43,172 bases of DNA, from positions 244,213-287,384 of the forward strand of contig BFEA01000080.1 of assembly GCA_003427395.1 (NCBI GenBank), in the 5' to 3' direction. Shown piece after piece: positions 19,126-31,787 of the stretch. The notes beneath the pieces were generated by a model. It was given only the letters and a program-made list of their open reading frames with translations, did not search any database and was not told where the DNA came from. The stretch's first letter is position 1. Every line of letters starts with the position of its first letter. Source of the stretch: Chara braunii (taxonomy: Eukaryota; Streptophyta; Charophyceae; Charales; Characeae). Made by a program: the position numbers and the translations under genes.

Positions 19126-19140
19126 CTTATACAGGGCATA

Positions 19141-19867
19141 AAGCTAGACCACCCATACTTATGGAGCATGTCTAGCTTAGTTATTGAGTATACACAAACA
19201 CAAGGCACTACAACTTTTCTCTTCTTTGGGCATATGACTAGGCCACCCTAGTCGCCCTGAACTACTTAAGTATCCCAGTTTTAAATAATTGTATGCATTT
19301 AGTCTTTTGAGGTAGCATATAATTGAATCGATCATCTTTAGCTCTAGATTCAGTCTGCCCCTTCGTACGACAAATTTATTTTTAATTAGTACTTTCTTCA
19401 GTTGGTAATAAGTTATAGTCAGACCACCCAAACTTATGGAACCCTATCTGACTAGCCTGTTCTTAGATAATATAATAAATAAAGTATAGTCAAGTTATAA
19501 CCTTTTGGTTCCAGCATGTGCGTGGCATTGGACCAAGACTACCCAAACTTATGGAACATGTCTGGTCCTCAGCCTGGTTCTTTTCCTTAAAGCCAAAGCA
19601 AGAAGAGGTTGAGCCACCAAAACTCATGGAACATGTTCATCCCTCCTCATTCGGCAACTAAAGAAACTGAAAGAAACCCAAAGTAAATAAGGCGAACAAG
19701 CCGCCCAAACTTGTGGCGCATGCCTGGTCCCTGAAAAGTCATTCACAGTCAACCCTCACAAGTCAGAGCAACTAGACCACCCAATCTTATGAGAACTTGT
19801 CTGGTCGTTCAGGCAATTGAAAATAAACATAGCACTGGGCCCTCCAATCTTATGGAGACTTTCCTAG
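19141..19867 (-). ncRNA. Array of eight stem-variable, loop-conserved hairpins (LTR A)
   Basis: Eight units at 19141-19178, 19236-19253, 19416-19454, 19530-19568, 19605-19645, 19694-19729, 19769-19807 and 19835-19867. In element sense the loop is about 20 nt with core TTCCATAAGTTTGGGTG. Plus-strand stems differ: AAGCTAGAC/GTCTAGCTT; TAGTCAGA/TCTGACTA; GGACCA-AGAC/GTCT-GGTCC; CAACTAGAC/GTCTGGTCG (one mismatch). Unit 2 (GACTAGG/CCTAGTC) has lost the loop but keeps the stem. Units 5 and 8 are weakest. That the stems vary while still pairing suggests selection on structure at some stage, as RNA in the element transcript or as DNA. Function unknown. Confidence 0.72.
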
Positions 19868-20305
19868 CCTTTGGTTGACCCAATCAAACAAACAATACTG
19901 CCTTCCTCCCTTCCTTCCCCCAGATGGAATCCCACAATCTGCTTTCAGTCAAACAAATGAAACTAAAACTGACATTGCGCACACCTTCTTTTATTTAGTC
20001 TGATTTGTATCCTGAAGTCAAACCGAAAGTCAAAGTAGGGATCCAGGCAATATAATAGGGTTATTGATAGGAAGCAATGGTTACCTTTCAATTCCCTGCC
20101 TCCATAACTCCTCCTGAGTTCCGGCAAAGCTCTTGCAATCGGTGGGTAGACTCTCTACAGAGTTTTGTCGCAGTCCTACGGGTTGCAATCTCGCTTGCCG
20201 CCTTCCTCTCGTAACCAGGATTAGACTTAGATTAAGAAAGACAGAGAGAGAGGTTTTAGATGCTCGAGCTACAAGAGAGGGACAACTCAACTCCCTGGAG
20301 AAAGC

Positions 20306-21051
20306 CTTGTAATCTTCATGCGCTTGAGGGGCCCGCAATGATGGCAAGAAGACTGTGATGATGGCCAAACCACGATCCAAAACATAGAGCACCGCACTCG
20401 GGCGAACCTCCTAGCCGCAACAATCACCTCTTTCGCAGCCTACCTACTAAAGAGGCTGCCCTCAAATAGAACACTCTCTTCCCGTGTTCTTTTCGAATTG
20501 CAAGTCGAACACAACCATTCCACAGGATTTAGTATACTTAGCAAATGCCTGACCTGGGTGCTTAACTATTCCACTATGCTATGTAGCGGCAGAATACACA
20601 GCGACAGCCTATGCACAACATATTTATTAGTGTCAAAGAACAGTGCCCCATAGCGAGGAGCACAACAAAACGCATTGAGGGTCTTGTAATCTTCATGCGC
20701 CTGAGAGCCCCGCAATGATGGTCAAAAGACTGTGATGATGGTCAAACCATGATCCAAAACGCAGAGCACCGCACTCGGGCGAACCTCCTAGTCACAACAA
20801 TCACCTCTTCTACAGCCTGCCTAATAGAGGGGTTGCCCTCAAATAGAACACTCTCTTCCCGTATTTTTTTCGAATTGCAAGTCGAACACAACCATTCCAC
20901 GGGATTTAGTATACTTAGCAAATGTCCGACCTGGGTGCTTAACTATTCCACTATGCTATGTAGCAGCAAAATACACAACGACAACCTATGCACAACATAT
21001 TTATTAGTGTCAAAGAACAGTGCCCCATAGCGAGGAGCACAACAAAACGCA
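20306..21051. repeat. 377-bp tandem duplication, private to LTR A
   Basis: Unit 1 (20306-20682) and unit 2 (20683-21051) both begin CTTGTAATCTTCATGCGC and both run to GAGCACAACAAAACGCA. LTR B has a single unit (about 32868-33235). The two units already differ at scattered positions. Confidence 0.88.
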
Positions 21052-23623
21052 ACAACTCGCACAACCCATACAAAGTAGTGGCATACTGAATCTCAACAGT
21101 AGCACAACAAAAAGAGTCCAGCCCCCGCACAGTAATACTTGAACCAATAGCGGCACTCTATTGTTTGCTAATCACAACTCCATCCGGCCTTAGGACATAG
21201 GTCAGTTAAAAGTCTGTCTTAATCTCAACCTTCCCACACCCTTTTCTTTCTCACCCTACGATTCTAACCCAAACACCAACCTCACTATCCTATAACTCGA
21301 CAGTTTCATTTGTGTGCCTACCAAGCACCCTACTGATATGCAAGGATGAGAGGGAATCTTCCGCAAGCATAGGAAGATACATCGTGACCTTGTTTGTCGA
21401 ATACAGAATCATGCACCGTTTTCCTAACAAGTGTGCAAATAGATAGACAGGGCGGCTACCTTCATCAATAGGTAAGGCATCACCACGGCCAACAGGTAAG
21501 TCATCAACCCCTTGACTCGCCTTACGCTACTCCAATTATAGGACAAGCAATTTCTAATGAATCAGATGTCAGATCGTGGAGATGTACACGGTTATCCAAC
21601 CACTTCACTGTCACTCTTCCCATGTGCACCGACCACTACCTATCAAGCGAAATCTACCTACCTGGTTCAAAATCTAAGCTCGCCATTGGATTCGCCCCGA
21701 GATTTGACCCCGTTTCCATTCGGATCGACGAAGAAGTGCTGCAGACGGACTCCCTCTTCGTCTTTCAGCACTTCACTCACGCGGAGCACATAGTGCTTAT
21801 ACTAACCCACCTTTCTCTTCCCATCGTCTAACTCACTGACTCTTTGCCCGACCTAACTACAGATTCACACTCGTCGTCCCCAAAAACTTTGAGTTTGCAT
21901 CTCCATTCGCCCGATTTCGTCAAGGATCGGGCGTGCTTCGCAATCTCCAGATCAACATCTCCTACCTCCCTCTCCACTCCGTTATCTCTCTGCACACACG
22001 TTTTCAAACTAACTTTCATTCTACTAACCTAACACCCAGACTGACTTCGCTATTCTACTCACAATGGTCGAAAGTTCCCGACTAACACTCTAACTTGCTT
22101 GATTCCATTGTGAATCGAGCGAAACCTCGATTCTCCCCGCTGCCATCTCTGCCATATCCCGCTACCTCCGCGCATTAATTTCTTTATTAACTCACCTAGT
22201 TACTAACTTTCCAACCAAACAAACTACAAAATCGGGATCACGATCCCGAAAACCCCAGATTTTAGCCCTCCCTCACCTGTTTCCATCAAGAAGCAGGTGA
22301 GGTTGACACTTTTCTACCCTCACTCCTTCTCTCCCATCGCCATCTCTACGCGGCATTTCTCCCTCTATCATCTATCCTACTAACCTATCTCCAAAACTAA
22401 CCCCATCATGCAAGTCACCCGGGGTAAAAACCCCTGGTTTGCATCTTCGCTCGACTGTTTCTGGTAAGGATCGAGCAAACTAATCACTCATACTCCCTCC
22501 ATAGCTCCTCATTCTTCCTTCGTTTCCATCACCCATTTCTACCCGTGTGTATCTGGTGTGAATCCGCGCCAGGCTCATTTCGGTCTCCTCTGCTCCCGAT
22601 GCCTCCGCCAGTACTGCGTCTGGTAGCGGTTGGTCCTTCACCACTGGTCCACCAGCGCCTAAGCGCAGCGGCCTTCCCAGCCATCCAGCCCGACAGAACT
22701 TCGGGAAAGACCGGTTATAGGACGGTCCGATTAGTCATTCACCCCTATACCCCTCCGACGAAAGGCTGCAACATTATAGCTGCGAACCTCCCCACTGTGC
22801 TTGTGGCCTGCTGCATGGCCTGCAACCGGAGCCACGATGAGGTGGGTCCCAGTGTGGATCTGGGTGGTAGCAGCGAAATTCAAATGGGAATTTCAAATAC
22901 CGGAATGGAAAAGGTTTTATGTGAATGCAGCGTACCGCAGTCCCGCTGTGATCTCCCCACAAAGCCCCAGGCCACTCTACCGTATTGAGCCCAGACATGC
23001 TCCGCCATCCTTCGGGACCCGACTGCATGCTCACACTCAAACGTTTTCATAGCAAATCGTGGTTGGCGGATGGTATACCCACGAGAACCCCCGCCACCCT
23101 CGTGTTGCAGTCAGCTGGCTCGCCCAGAATGTTCTCCATTAGGTTGTCGATACTCTCCAAATGGGAAACGAGGGAAGCCACGACCACGGACCCCGATACT
23201 TCCACGTACGTTAACCGCTTCGGTCTGTGCTTCAATGTGGGCGGCATCGAAAAATTTCGCCAACACTCCAAATACGCAGGAACCCTAATGGGTCCGACGA
23301 AGTACGTGGTCAAGGTCCTTGACTGTCGTATCGGCAACCCACACCCGGTGACGTAGCCACTAGGCTGGACCCGTCGGTCTCGACGTTGACCCCGGAACTG
23401 ATCACTGGGTCAAATTCGTTAGTAAAAATAACAAAAATAAAAATAAAAATAACGATAGGGGATGAGCTGGACTACGACGACGCGCCCACCTAGGCCGCAC
23501 ATAGTTGTGCCCCGCCGTCGATACCCCGCACACGACGCTCACCTCGGCGAGGGCCTAAACTTCCTCTAGTACGTGCGCCGTTGAGCGGATGAGGCTGCAC
23601 TATTGCGACTTGCTGAAAACACG

Positions 23624-23649
23624 CCAAATACCTTTGTAAGGGTATTTGG
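23624..23649. repeat. Palindrome just inside the 5' end of LTR A
   Basis: CCAAATACC and GGTATTTGG arms, 7 bp from the TGTCG terminus. It is a slightly decayed form of the palindrome at 35788-35813 in LTR B. Confidence 0.8.
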
Positions 23650-23656
23650 CACGACA

Positions 23657-25472
23657 GCGTGCACGGACCCTATTAAGCGACGTTCCCGTCGCAATGGATG
23701 CCTAAACCAAGTACCATTAAAACTTGTTTTTCAAAAAAGTACATGATAATCTGCTCGAGTTCTTAACTTCGGCTAAGACGGTCATCTAGTTGTATCCACT
23801 CCAAGCCTCGATTCCTCAAAAGAAGTGAACAAACTCATCGGTCAAAAATATCATCTAATTCCTGATCAAAATAGCAATTAACAATAGCCGAATAATCGGT
23901 TAGGCACTGACATGCTTCAACCTCTAATTCAACAAAGTGGATAAGCCACTTTCCACCAGCTATAATCACGGACAGGAAGTCCTCCAAATTCAAACTTAAG
24001 ACTACAACACTTCCGGTCTCTGTGAACGATATTTTATCGCGTCGGGCACCCTGACCATACTACCGCTGGCTAAAACTCAAACTCAGTGGTGAGTCAAAAT
24101 TCAGGATCTTAATCTTTATTCAATCTCTTTTCTTTTCACACATCAATCATTCAAACTTGACTGATTCATATACCCCTTTTTGAGCTCTTCCCCAAAGGAA
24201 CACCCCATTGTGGGGATTAATCAGACACCTCAATCTCTCATCTAACTAGAAGATCAAGGTCGTTAAATCCATCACACATGCCACAAATGTAACTCATGGG
24301 TAGGGCCCCGTTAAGCCTTATCTCACAAGTCATTACTGTTACGCAAAAGCCACTCATTTTAGCGATTCATCAAATGGATGGGTGGGGGCATTCACTAAGT
24401 TTTTCAAAAATAAAAGAAAATTACCCATTTTTGCCTATAAACCATATTTTTATGAGTACGATTTTTCGCTTCCGTCACACGTTTTGTCAATCTCACCCAT
24501 AAGCTTCGCTTAGTGAGCAAGCCCTCATAACCTCTTTCCAAATAAGACTTGCGTTTTTACTGCTTAAAGTTTCACACTCGTTGACACACCATTTTTAACC
24601 AAAACTAAAGTCGATTGGAGGGTCCCAAAATCAGGTGGGTTCCCTTACTACAGATGACGCTCCCACCGGCTATTAATCAACTCAGTCTTCTCAATCATGG
24701 AAATCATTGTCGCGAGCTAGACCGTTTGCAACCCATAACAAGCTAAGCGAAGAGTCCTTGAATCCAACGGGTTTCCCATCCGCAGGTGACACCTTCACCA
24801 ATTATCATGCGACTAAAAAAACGGCGATGCCGATTCTGACGGTTCTTTCCTCATAATCTGTCACGTACAAAAATCACATGTGACTCACAATCAAGGTCAA
24901 ACATGAGGGGTCCCAGAATTAGGCGGGTTTCCCTGCCGCAGATGACGCTCCCACCAGCAGTTGAGAACCAACAGAATAAAGTTGTCGATTCTAGCGGAGA
25001 ATAAAACTCTTATACCACAAAAATCTTTCAAGCCACCCTGGCACTCAAGGATAAACCTTCCATAAAATGTATTAAGACCCATTCCTATTTGAAGGAGAAT
25101 CATCCATAAAAATCTTTCATTCATCCTCCCACTCGTGGATGGACTATCCATATAATCTTTAAAATATCTTCCACTTGAAGATGAGTCAAGGTGAAACCAA
25201 TAACCACCTAGGCCGCCTTCCGAGTCAGGCATAACCTCTCTCTTTGTATAATTTCCTGGACTCTTCTAGTCTCTCCTAAATTTTTAATTAATAATCACGC
25301 TTTCTTCACTTTATCGAACCCTCTTTGGTTCGCACACTTCATCCATTTTTTTTCTTCGCACTGTTATTTTTTTCTTTCTTATACGTCGGTTATAATAAAA
25401 ACCGAAAGTCGACAAGGCCACAATGGTGAGAATGTCAATGACAACCAGAATGTGCACGAATCTGCAACCCGA
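23657..25472 (-). mobile_element. 3' internal region of element B, no pol recognised
   Basis: This lies between the point where copies A and B diverge and the start of LTR A. I see no protease, RT or integrase motif and no frame above 111 codons. A short minus frame at 25493-25311 contains HILVVIDILTIVA, faintly like the Ty3 integrase LVVVDRFTK block, but without surrounding catalytic residues I do not call it. Three degenerate repeats of about 145 bp (from about 24597, 24746 and 24891) share GGTTTCCC or GGTTCCC, then GCAG or ACAG, then TGACGCTCCCACC or TGACACCTTCACC. Confidence 0.5.
24597..25030 (-). repeat. Three degenerate ~145-bp direct repeats
   Basis: Key plus-strand strings are GCAGATGACGCTCCCACC (near 24938), ACAGATGACGCTCCCACC (near 24649) and GCAGGTGACACCTTCACC (near 24784), each preceded by a GGGTTTCC- or GGGTTCCC-like string. 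Confidence 0.6.
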
Positions 25473-26055
25473 GGGAGTCAAAACCCATATCAAGATGGTT
25501 CTTAAAAAAAAAATGGATTATACCGAGTCTCAAATCCTCACAAGCCTCAAATCATCACAAATTCAGGCTTCAATCAAAAACAAATGACCTTGTATAACAT
25601 ACTCTATAAGTCATAAAAGACTGATATATACAAAATAATCCCAAACGTTCTGTCAAAAATAAAAACGACGTCAACGTACAAACAGTCGAACCTTATAAGA
25701 CCTCAACTTGCACTCAACCAAACCTAAAATCACTTTAGAGAGTGGATAGTCAAACCCATAGCGTATGCACAATCCCAAAAAAATGAGGATTCTCATCTGA
25801 AATCAGAGATATATACAAGATAAAATCGATGTCTCATAAAAAAACTTGTAAACTCAGCTTAAAAGCAACATAAGCAGATGATTGCCTATTAGTTTAGCAA
25901 TTAGGTCTTACGCACCATCATAGCCTTCCGAGCGTTTATTTATAAGTCTTTCAAGATTACTAACATCATTCTATCGTTTCCTTGCTATGGACGAGACGAG
26001 TAAGCTGACGATAGTTATTGGGTGAAACCAAACTCTTGCGTAAAGCATAATGGTT

Positions 26056-27133
26056 TTAGCCCTTAACTCCTTTCTTCGCCATCTTACATCTACGAAGGGT
26101 ATGACCAATTTTTCCACAACAAGCACATACTATCTTTGACCACTGCTCTCGCCACCTAATATTTTTTCGCCCTTTCCAACTTGCAGTAGACGATGCATAC
26201 GTGTCGTCACATTTTTTTCTGAGACCAGACAAAACACGCGGTAGAGCCATACCAACTTCTTCCTGAACCCTTCGCTCCTCTGTCCCCTTCTTGTTTGGAG
26301 CGTCAAACGTCCTCTCATAGGTATGAGTTGCAACATTCCTTACTCTAGCCTGCACCTCTTTTCTCTCAGCACATGACTCTCTTTTCTTCTCTTTGTTCCA
26401 TCTAAGATTTCGTTTGACGACCTTAGCGTTCTTCTGAAATCCACCTCTCAGACCGTATGCGGTATCTGCTGCAAGGTCATCTGGCCGTTTAGTAAGCCCA
26501 CTCTTCTTATTATCTAGCGTCTCCTTTTTTTCCCTTGCTTCCCCCAGAGTATGACAGAGGTGTTGATCAAAATCGCCTTCTACAAAGTTCTCTCATATTT
26601 TGTCCCATATAAGTCTTTCTTCTATCCCACGGATCAAATCTCGCTGCTCTGCATCCGTAAAGTTTATATGGAAGATAAAACACTTATTATATTCAGACAA
26701 CGCCCAAACCTTGCGGGATGCGCGCTCATACTCTATCAGGAAGTGCCCCATTGACACATAATTGTACCGATCTACCTTCTCAAGATCGTTTTTGGTCAGT
26801 TGTTCCTCACCCAGCCGGTATTTATCCCACATGTCGTTATAGAACTTCCTCCATGATGACCCTGCTCTTCTAACCAACCCACTGACTTCCTCCTTCAAGC
26901 CTGTATGAATATACTTTATGATCTCCTTTAGCATCTGCGTTTCATTTCACTCGCAGTGAGACGCTATCTGTTCAAACTTATCACGGAAGTCATAAACATG
27001 AATCTTTGAAGAAGTCAATTTCAACGTTGGGTAGGTTGTCTCGCTCCCAATCTCGCAGACCAAGTAAAGAGGCGAGCTCCTCGACCCCAATCTTCCCTTG
27101 AGAGCCTTCCATCTCGAGCTCCCTCGACCCCAT
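26056..27133 (-). pseudogene. gag: Ty3-type gag, copy B
   Basis: Same gene as 13046-14125, two nucleotides shorter. The start is the ATG of MGSRELEM at 27133, again after a pyrimidine-rich tract ending in AG-like sequence. A 2-bp deletion near 26998-27003 shifts the frame, a Trp codon has become TGA near 26948-26950, and the TGA after LIWDKI (26593-26595) is shared with copy A. After that shared stop the frame is open to the end: it lacks the two further stops of copy A. Its zinc knuckle is intact (C-x2-C-GKIG-H-TLRR-C). The gene ends after GVKG with no pol behind it. Confidence 0.88.
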
Positions 27134-29197
27134 CACATGTTGAACAACAACAAGCGGTGTTAGGATCGAGACTCGAGAGAAGTTATGTATCTTAGTCAAA
27201 AAATAGAATGTACCCCACTAAACAACTCCGACACTTGTCATGAAGGCGCACAAAAGAAGCTATTTAGAACAACGACGATACTGAAGAGAGTCTTTAAACA
27301 AATATTCATCTGAAATAAAACATAAATATTCACAAATAAGTCCCTCAAATCATAACTCATGCATTAACAAAATATCACTTCTATTATTTAGAAAGGATAT
27401 AATATACATATGCCATATAGGTGGATGCTCAAAACATGAATCCAAAATGCAATACAACCCATGATAAATAATATATACTCACAACAATAATCACAACATA
27501 ATAAGCACAACTTTTTGGCAAGGATTGTAACTAAAGAGAACGGTAATCTTTATAAACAACAACATGAAGCCAAATCAACTGTCTGTCATATAACAAGTTA
27601 AACCTCAACAACATGTTTCATATTCTACAAGGCAAAAATAAGATTAACAATGAGTAAATAACATGATACAATTGTTACCCCTTCAACTCTTAAGCGAAGC
27701 ATATATTACAGAGGAGCGGTGTAATCCTCATGAGATAACAGCTTGACTCTTGAGCCTCGCTGTAAAGATCAAGCCTCATCGCAACTCTCTTTGATTTCAG
27801 CGCTTGCACCTCACTGAACCTAGTCATGGCCAGATGGACAACCCCATTCATACCTATTACGGCAACGAATAGCGAATTCGCACCCTTACAAATATAGTGG
27901 CCCTGCTTAATGCGAGACGAGCCTAAGTCGCTACTCCAAAACCACTCTCACTAATCAGTAGTTGTTCCACTTGGTTATTGCAGTTTCGGCAAGGTATCAG
28001 TCCCCTCCTCCTCTCTTACAAGATAATGTAGTTACTCTCATATCATAGGAAAGATAACAACACCCCACTAATGGACTAGGAACATAATTCCGGCGTGGGT
28101 CTCACTACCATCCTTGAGACTGATAACTGCTTCCTTAAGCCATAACGAGGGAGTAACAATTCAAGAATGCACTTCCTCTGAGGACAAATTATACATGCTG
28201 ACTGACTCTCTTCGGGAAGAACCACCTTCCCTAGAAATAAGTCACTCCATTCACCTCTGGTCTCATGCCATATGTGGGTTTCATGCAAATTACATACTTC
28301 GTCAATCCGATATCAAACAAAATACAGAATAAATATATATATATATAAATATATATATATATATGAAAACAATCAGATAAACACTGCCATAAAAACAAAT
28401 ATGTACATATATATATTACACATACTTAAAATATAAGCCTCTCTTCGGGTTAGTCAAACTGCTAACCAAATAACCACTACTCAAATCTTTATCGGTACTT
28501 ACATCTAGACAATCCCCTAGATAACTCAGCTCACCGCTAATTGATACCATCGGAGAGTCAAGGCTTAGTACTCAACGAAGAACCTATCATATTACTACTC
28601 AGTATGAGCTCAAGAAAAGACCCTTGCAATCAAACCCCTCACTTCGCACTTATCAGTCACCCGCTCATCCATGTCGCTCACGTATCAGAAACCTGTTCTA
28701 AAGCGACGCTCTATTGACCAGGGGGAGACGCCCCAGTTTTAACGTCTCTTACCTCCCAAAGCGGGTTTAGCACAACAATTACGTAATGAATAATTTAGCC
28801 TTAGCGAGTTAAAAATTATTAACAGTGCTTGCTTCAGTAATGAATACACCTAACAATGTTGACGTCGCCTCAACTCAACCTAGGTCGCATAAGTCGTGTC
28901 ACGTATCCCTCGATCATTTAAGGATTACTTAAGATAACTAGGTCCTTGTTGAAACAACTATTACGTCTATCAGAGTACGTAAGTGTGTAGCCCAACACTT
29001 CCTTCCTCAAGCAAAATGCACATACACTTATAATCAACACTTTACACTAAGGCCACAACCTTCACACATCTCCGACGATAGTCAAGGTATCAAACAGTCA
29101 ATCATATAAGTCTAAAGAAAACTTCTCTTTTTTGCTTAGTTCTTGCATTCTCATACCCGGAAGTCGTTCCACCAGGGACAACGGCAGACAATCGTTA

Positions 29198-29215
29198 TCC
29201 CCGACAATGGCGCCA
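29198..29215 (-). promoter_or_regulatory. Primer-binding site, tRNA-Asp type (copy B)
   Basis: The plus strand TCCCCGACAATGGCGCCA differs from the plant tRNA-Asp 3' end at two positions, and ends two bases before the LTR terminus at 29218. Unlike copy A it keeps the terminal GCGCCA. Confidence 0.85.
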
Positions 29216-30954
29216 CCTGTCGAGCACATCGGTCCGGCACCGCACAAAACGAGGTGACACCCCCTCGGCCACGTCACACATGAGTTTGTCTATTCCTCGC
29301 CGCGATATATACATGGAGCTTCCACAAGCCGCTCCGGCCGAGTGCCCCAACCATATCTCTCGCGAACCCCTACGAAAGGATAGGGTCTACACGAGGCACG
29401 ACTTACCTCCACCTTACGGGAGTTGTTACCTCCCTTCGGTGGGTGTATCCCCCCCGAGCTACCAGTCCACAGTACGAAAGTTAATCAGCTGCAATCGCAG
29501 AGGTGGACCAGCCGAGGGCGTTTCTCGTTCGTTGTAGCATAGGGGGTACGCGCGATTTTACGCCTCTATCAGACCCGCACGGGAACCGACGTCTTGGGGG
29601 GCTGAAGTCCCAAGCGTGACTCGTCGTCGGCCGACTAGGACGCATCCTACACACCACACGTACACCACACTAAAGAACATAAAAATTAAAGCACACACAC
29701 ATACACATACGTATACAGGACAACACAGAACAAACAACGCGACAACACTCCTAGTCCCTTAGTAGCCATCCCATAACTCTCCGATGCGGAAGTCGGATAG
29801 AAGTTTCGCGCGAGACTTGGTATAAAACCACGTGGATGCAGGGCTAATCTCATATCGACTCGCAATGCAAGCATACGCAGTCGCAATGATGGCGAACTAT
29901 GCAGTACCCATACTCATGAGGTCCTCGTTAATCTCGAGGGTCGCATTTGACACTCAAGTGTTGGCTGACACGCGCCCTGAGGGATTGATCTTTTGACGTT
30001 AGACAACCGTCATGTGCAGTTGAGAACCACACTCTCTTCTGCACCCTGCGGAGAGTGGGTGGTACACATGTTCATATTTGTAGTTGCAATCGTCCCTTAT
30101 CGCCCTGGAGACCAGCTCTATCGTCCAAGGCCTGGAAAGAAGCCAAGGGGTTTGATTTTGACGGCTTCCACGGACTAGAACGTCTAACTATAAAACCTAA
30201 CAAGCAAAATCAAAGTAAATAAACATCCCAACACTCATATATGAAATCAGATCTCAAAAGAAGGGGAAACATAAACCCATCAGGTATGCAGATCGTGCCA
30301 CACATGGATGTCATTTTCACTGCCTCCAAAGTAAGCCTCGTATACCAAGCTCCAAAATACTAACCTGCATAAAACATAGGCACAAATGATAGTCACATTG
30401 CCATACACCAATGTGGTCAACTTTATTGTTCCCTGTATCTCACACCATGCCTCACACACTCAAGCCCCAGTCATAGTTCAACTTTCCATAAATCTTATAA
30501 ATTTTTTATAATGATTATTTAAAAGAAGCTAGGTTAAAACCCTCATAGAAACATATCAAATCTCAGGGCTAAGGAAATCAAGGTGAGCTATAGGTGTAAG
30601 TAAAGTTGTGTCGTGAGCCGACAAGTCGGTGATCAACCAACCAACCTGTTATCACTGATGACAGAAGATAATCCTCGTAAGATCCAACTGAAACTTAGTT
30701 CAAATCCTAGATCGATTGTCCAAAGAACACATATATCATACGACAGATTAATGTCCAAGCTAAATCGTCAATGTATGTAGATCATATCTTCACACATGAG
30801 ACGTTTTTACTCAAAACTCTCCTGATAGCCAAGCATAGGTCTACCTCTAAGCCAGTACCCAAAGAAAGGCAGACCTATGACAAAAATTCCCCCATACAGA
30901 GTGGATTGTCAAGGCCGCCACCTGTCAAAATATAATATATCTCCTCTAATATAA

Positions 30955-31500
30955 GAAAACTTCGGCAGCGCTTCCCATATGAAAAGTGTTTTCTCATAAT
31001 TTATATCAGCCCGAATATGAAAACAAAAATAATCTTCAACTTTTCAAAGTCAATTTTTTGTCTAACTCCCTGAACTAAAAAACATTTGGGCATCATTCCC
31101 TTTAGAAAAGGATACTTCCCAAATTTTTACTAAGTCATATATAAAAATCAGACAAGTTGAACTTTGAAAAGTCAAATTTTGATTAACTCCTTGGATTTGC
31201 AGAAATTTTGACAGCGCTTCCCGGAGAGAAAACAACTTACCAAAATTTATACAAAGCTAAGTTCAAAATTTAAAACGACTTTGACTTCTCAAGATCCAAT
31301 TTTGTCTAACTCTCTAACTTAGCAAAATTTTGGGCAACACTTCCTTTAAAAAAATGAGAGTCTCCATAATTTTACTAAGTCATATCTAAAATTCAGACAA
31401 CTGAACTTTGAAAAGATAAAATCTTACAACTCCTTGATTTTGTAGAAATTTCGGCAGTGCTTCCTATAGAGAAAGTGGCTTACCAAGATTTATACAAGAC
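30955..31500 (-). repeat. About 120-bp tandem array in LTR B
   Basis: Same alternating units as 17985-18490, with cores such as GGCAGCGCTTCCC and TTCCCTTTAGAAAAGG. One extra partial unit (about 31028-31075) is present relative to A. Confidence 0.7.
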
Positions 31501-31787
31501 CAAATATAATAAAAGATCCCAGAAAATGCAGAAATTGACCTAGGTAAAAAAACTTAGCTAAAAAAATGCAGGAATTGAAACTAAATCCTACAGCTCTAGC
31601 ACGTGGAGAGCAACTAATGCAACTATCTATCAAACTGAAACTGAGACTAAGTAGTAGTCTCACTCAGCCACATGTAGGTCAAACCACAAAGGTAAGTACT
31701 CTTACCATCCCCAAGTCAACCTGGACAAACAATAGTTCGTAGTCTTTCAATGATTTATCCCTTTACACCCAGCTTGTATAGGGCATA

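Larger units (their letters stand above)
16239..23656 (-). mobile_element. Giant LTR A, about 7.4 kb
   Basis: In element sense it begins TGTCGTGCC at 23656 and ends CTCGACA at 16239, giving a 5-bp TGTCG/CGACA terminal inverted repeat two bases before the PBS. Copy B shares the whole stretch. Similarity stops at the TGTCG end, as expected if the outside of A is internal sequence and the outside of B is flank. It is longer than B mainly through a hAT-like insertion (18763-19117), a 377-bp tandem duplication (20306-21051) and about 95 bp near 19885-19980. It carries a hairpin array (19141-19867) and a 120-bp array (17985-18490). I found no polypurine tract at the expected place upstream, which is the main weakness of the LTR reading. 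Confidence 0.72.

Noticed and set aside
17985-20000. CRISPR array
   Set aside because: The repeats are degenerate, spacers are not uniform, no cas genes are present and the context is eukaryotic.
22545-23356. Adjacent plus-strand frames of 147 and 123 codons inside LTR A, with counterparts in LTR B
   Set aside because: They are antisense to the element. Replacement changes between A and B are as common as silent-looking ones by eye, and the frames break differently in B. No domain was recognised. A dN/dS test over more copies could reopen this.
25311-25493. Integrase fragment (HILVVIDILTIVA)
   Set aside because: It resembles the integrase LVVVDRFTK block only over about 10 residues, and catalytic context is absent.
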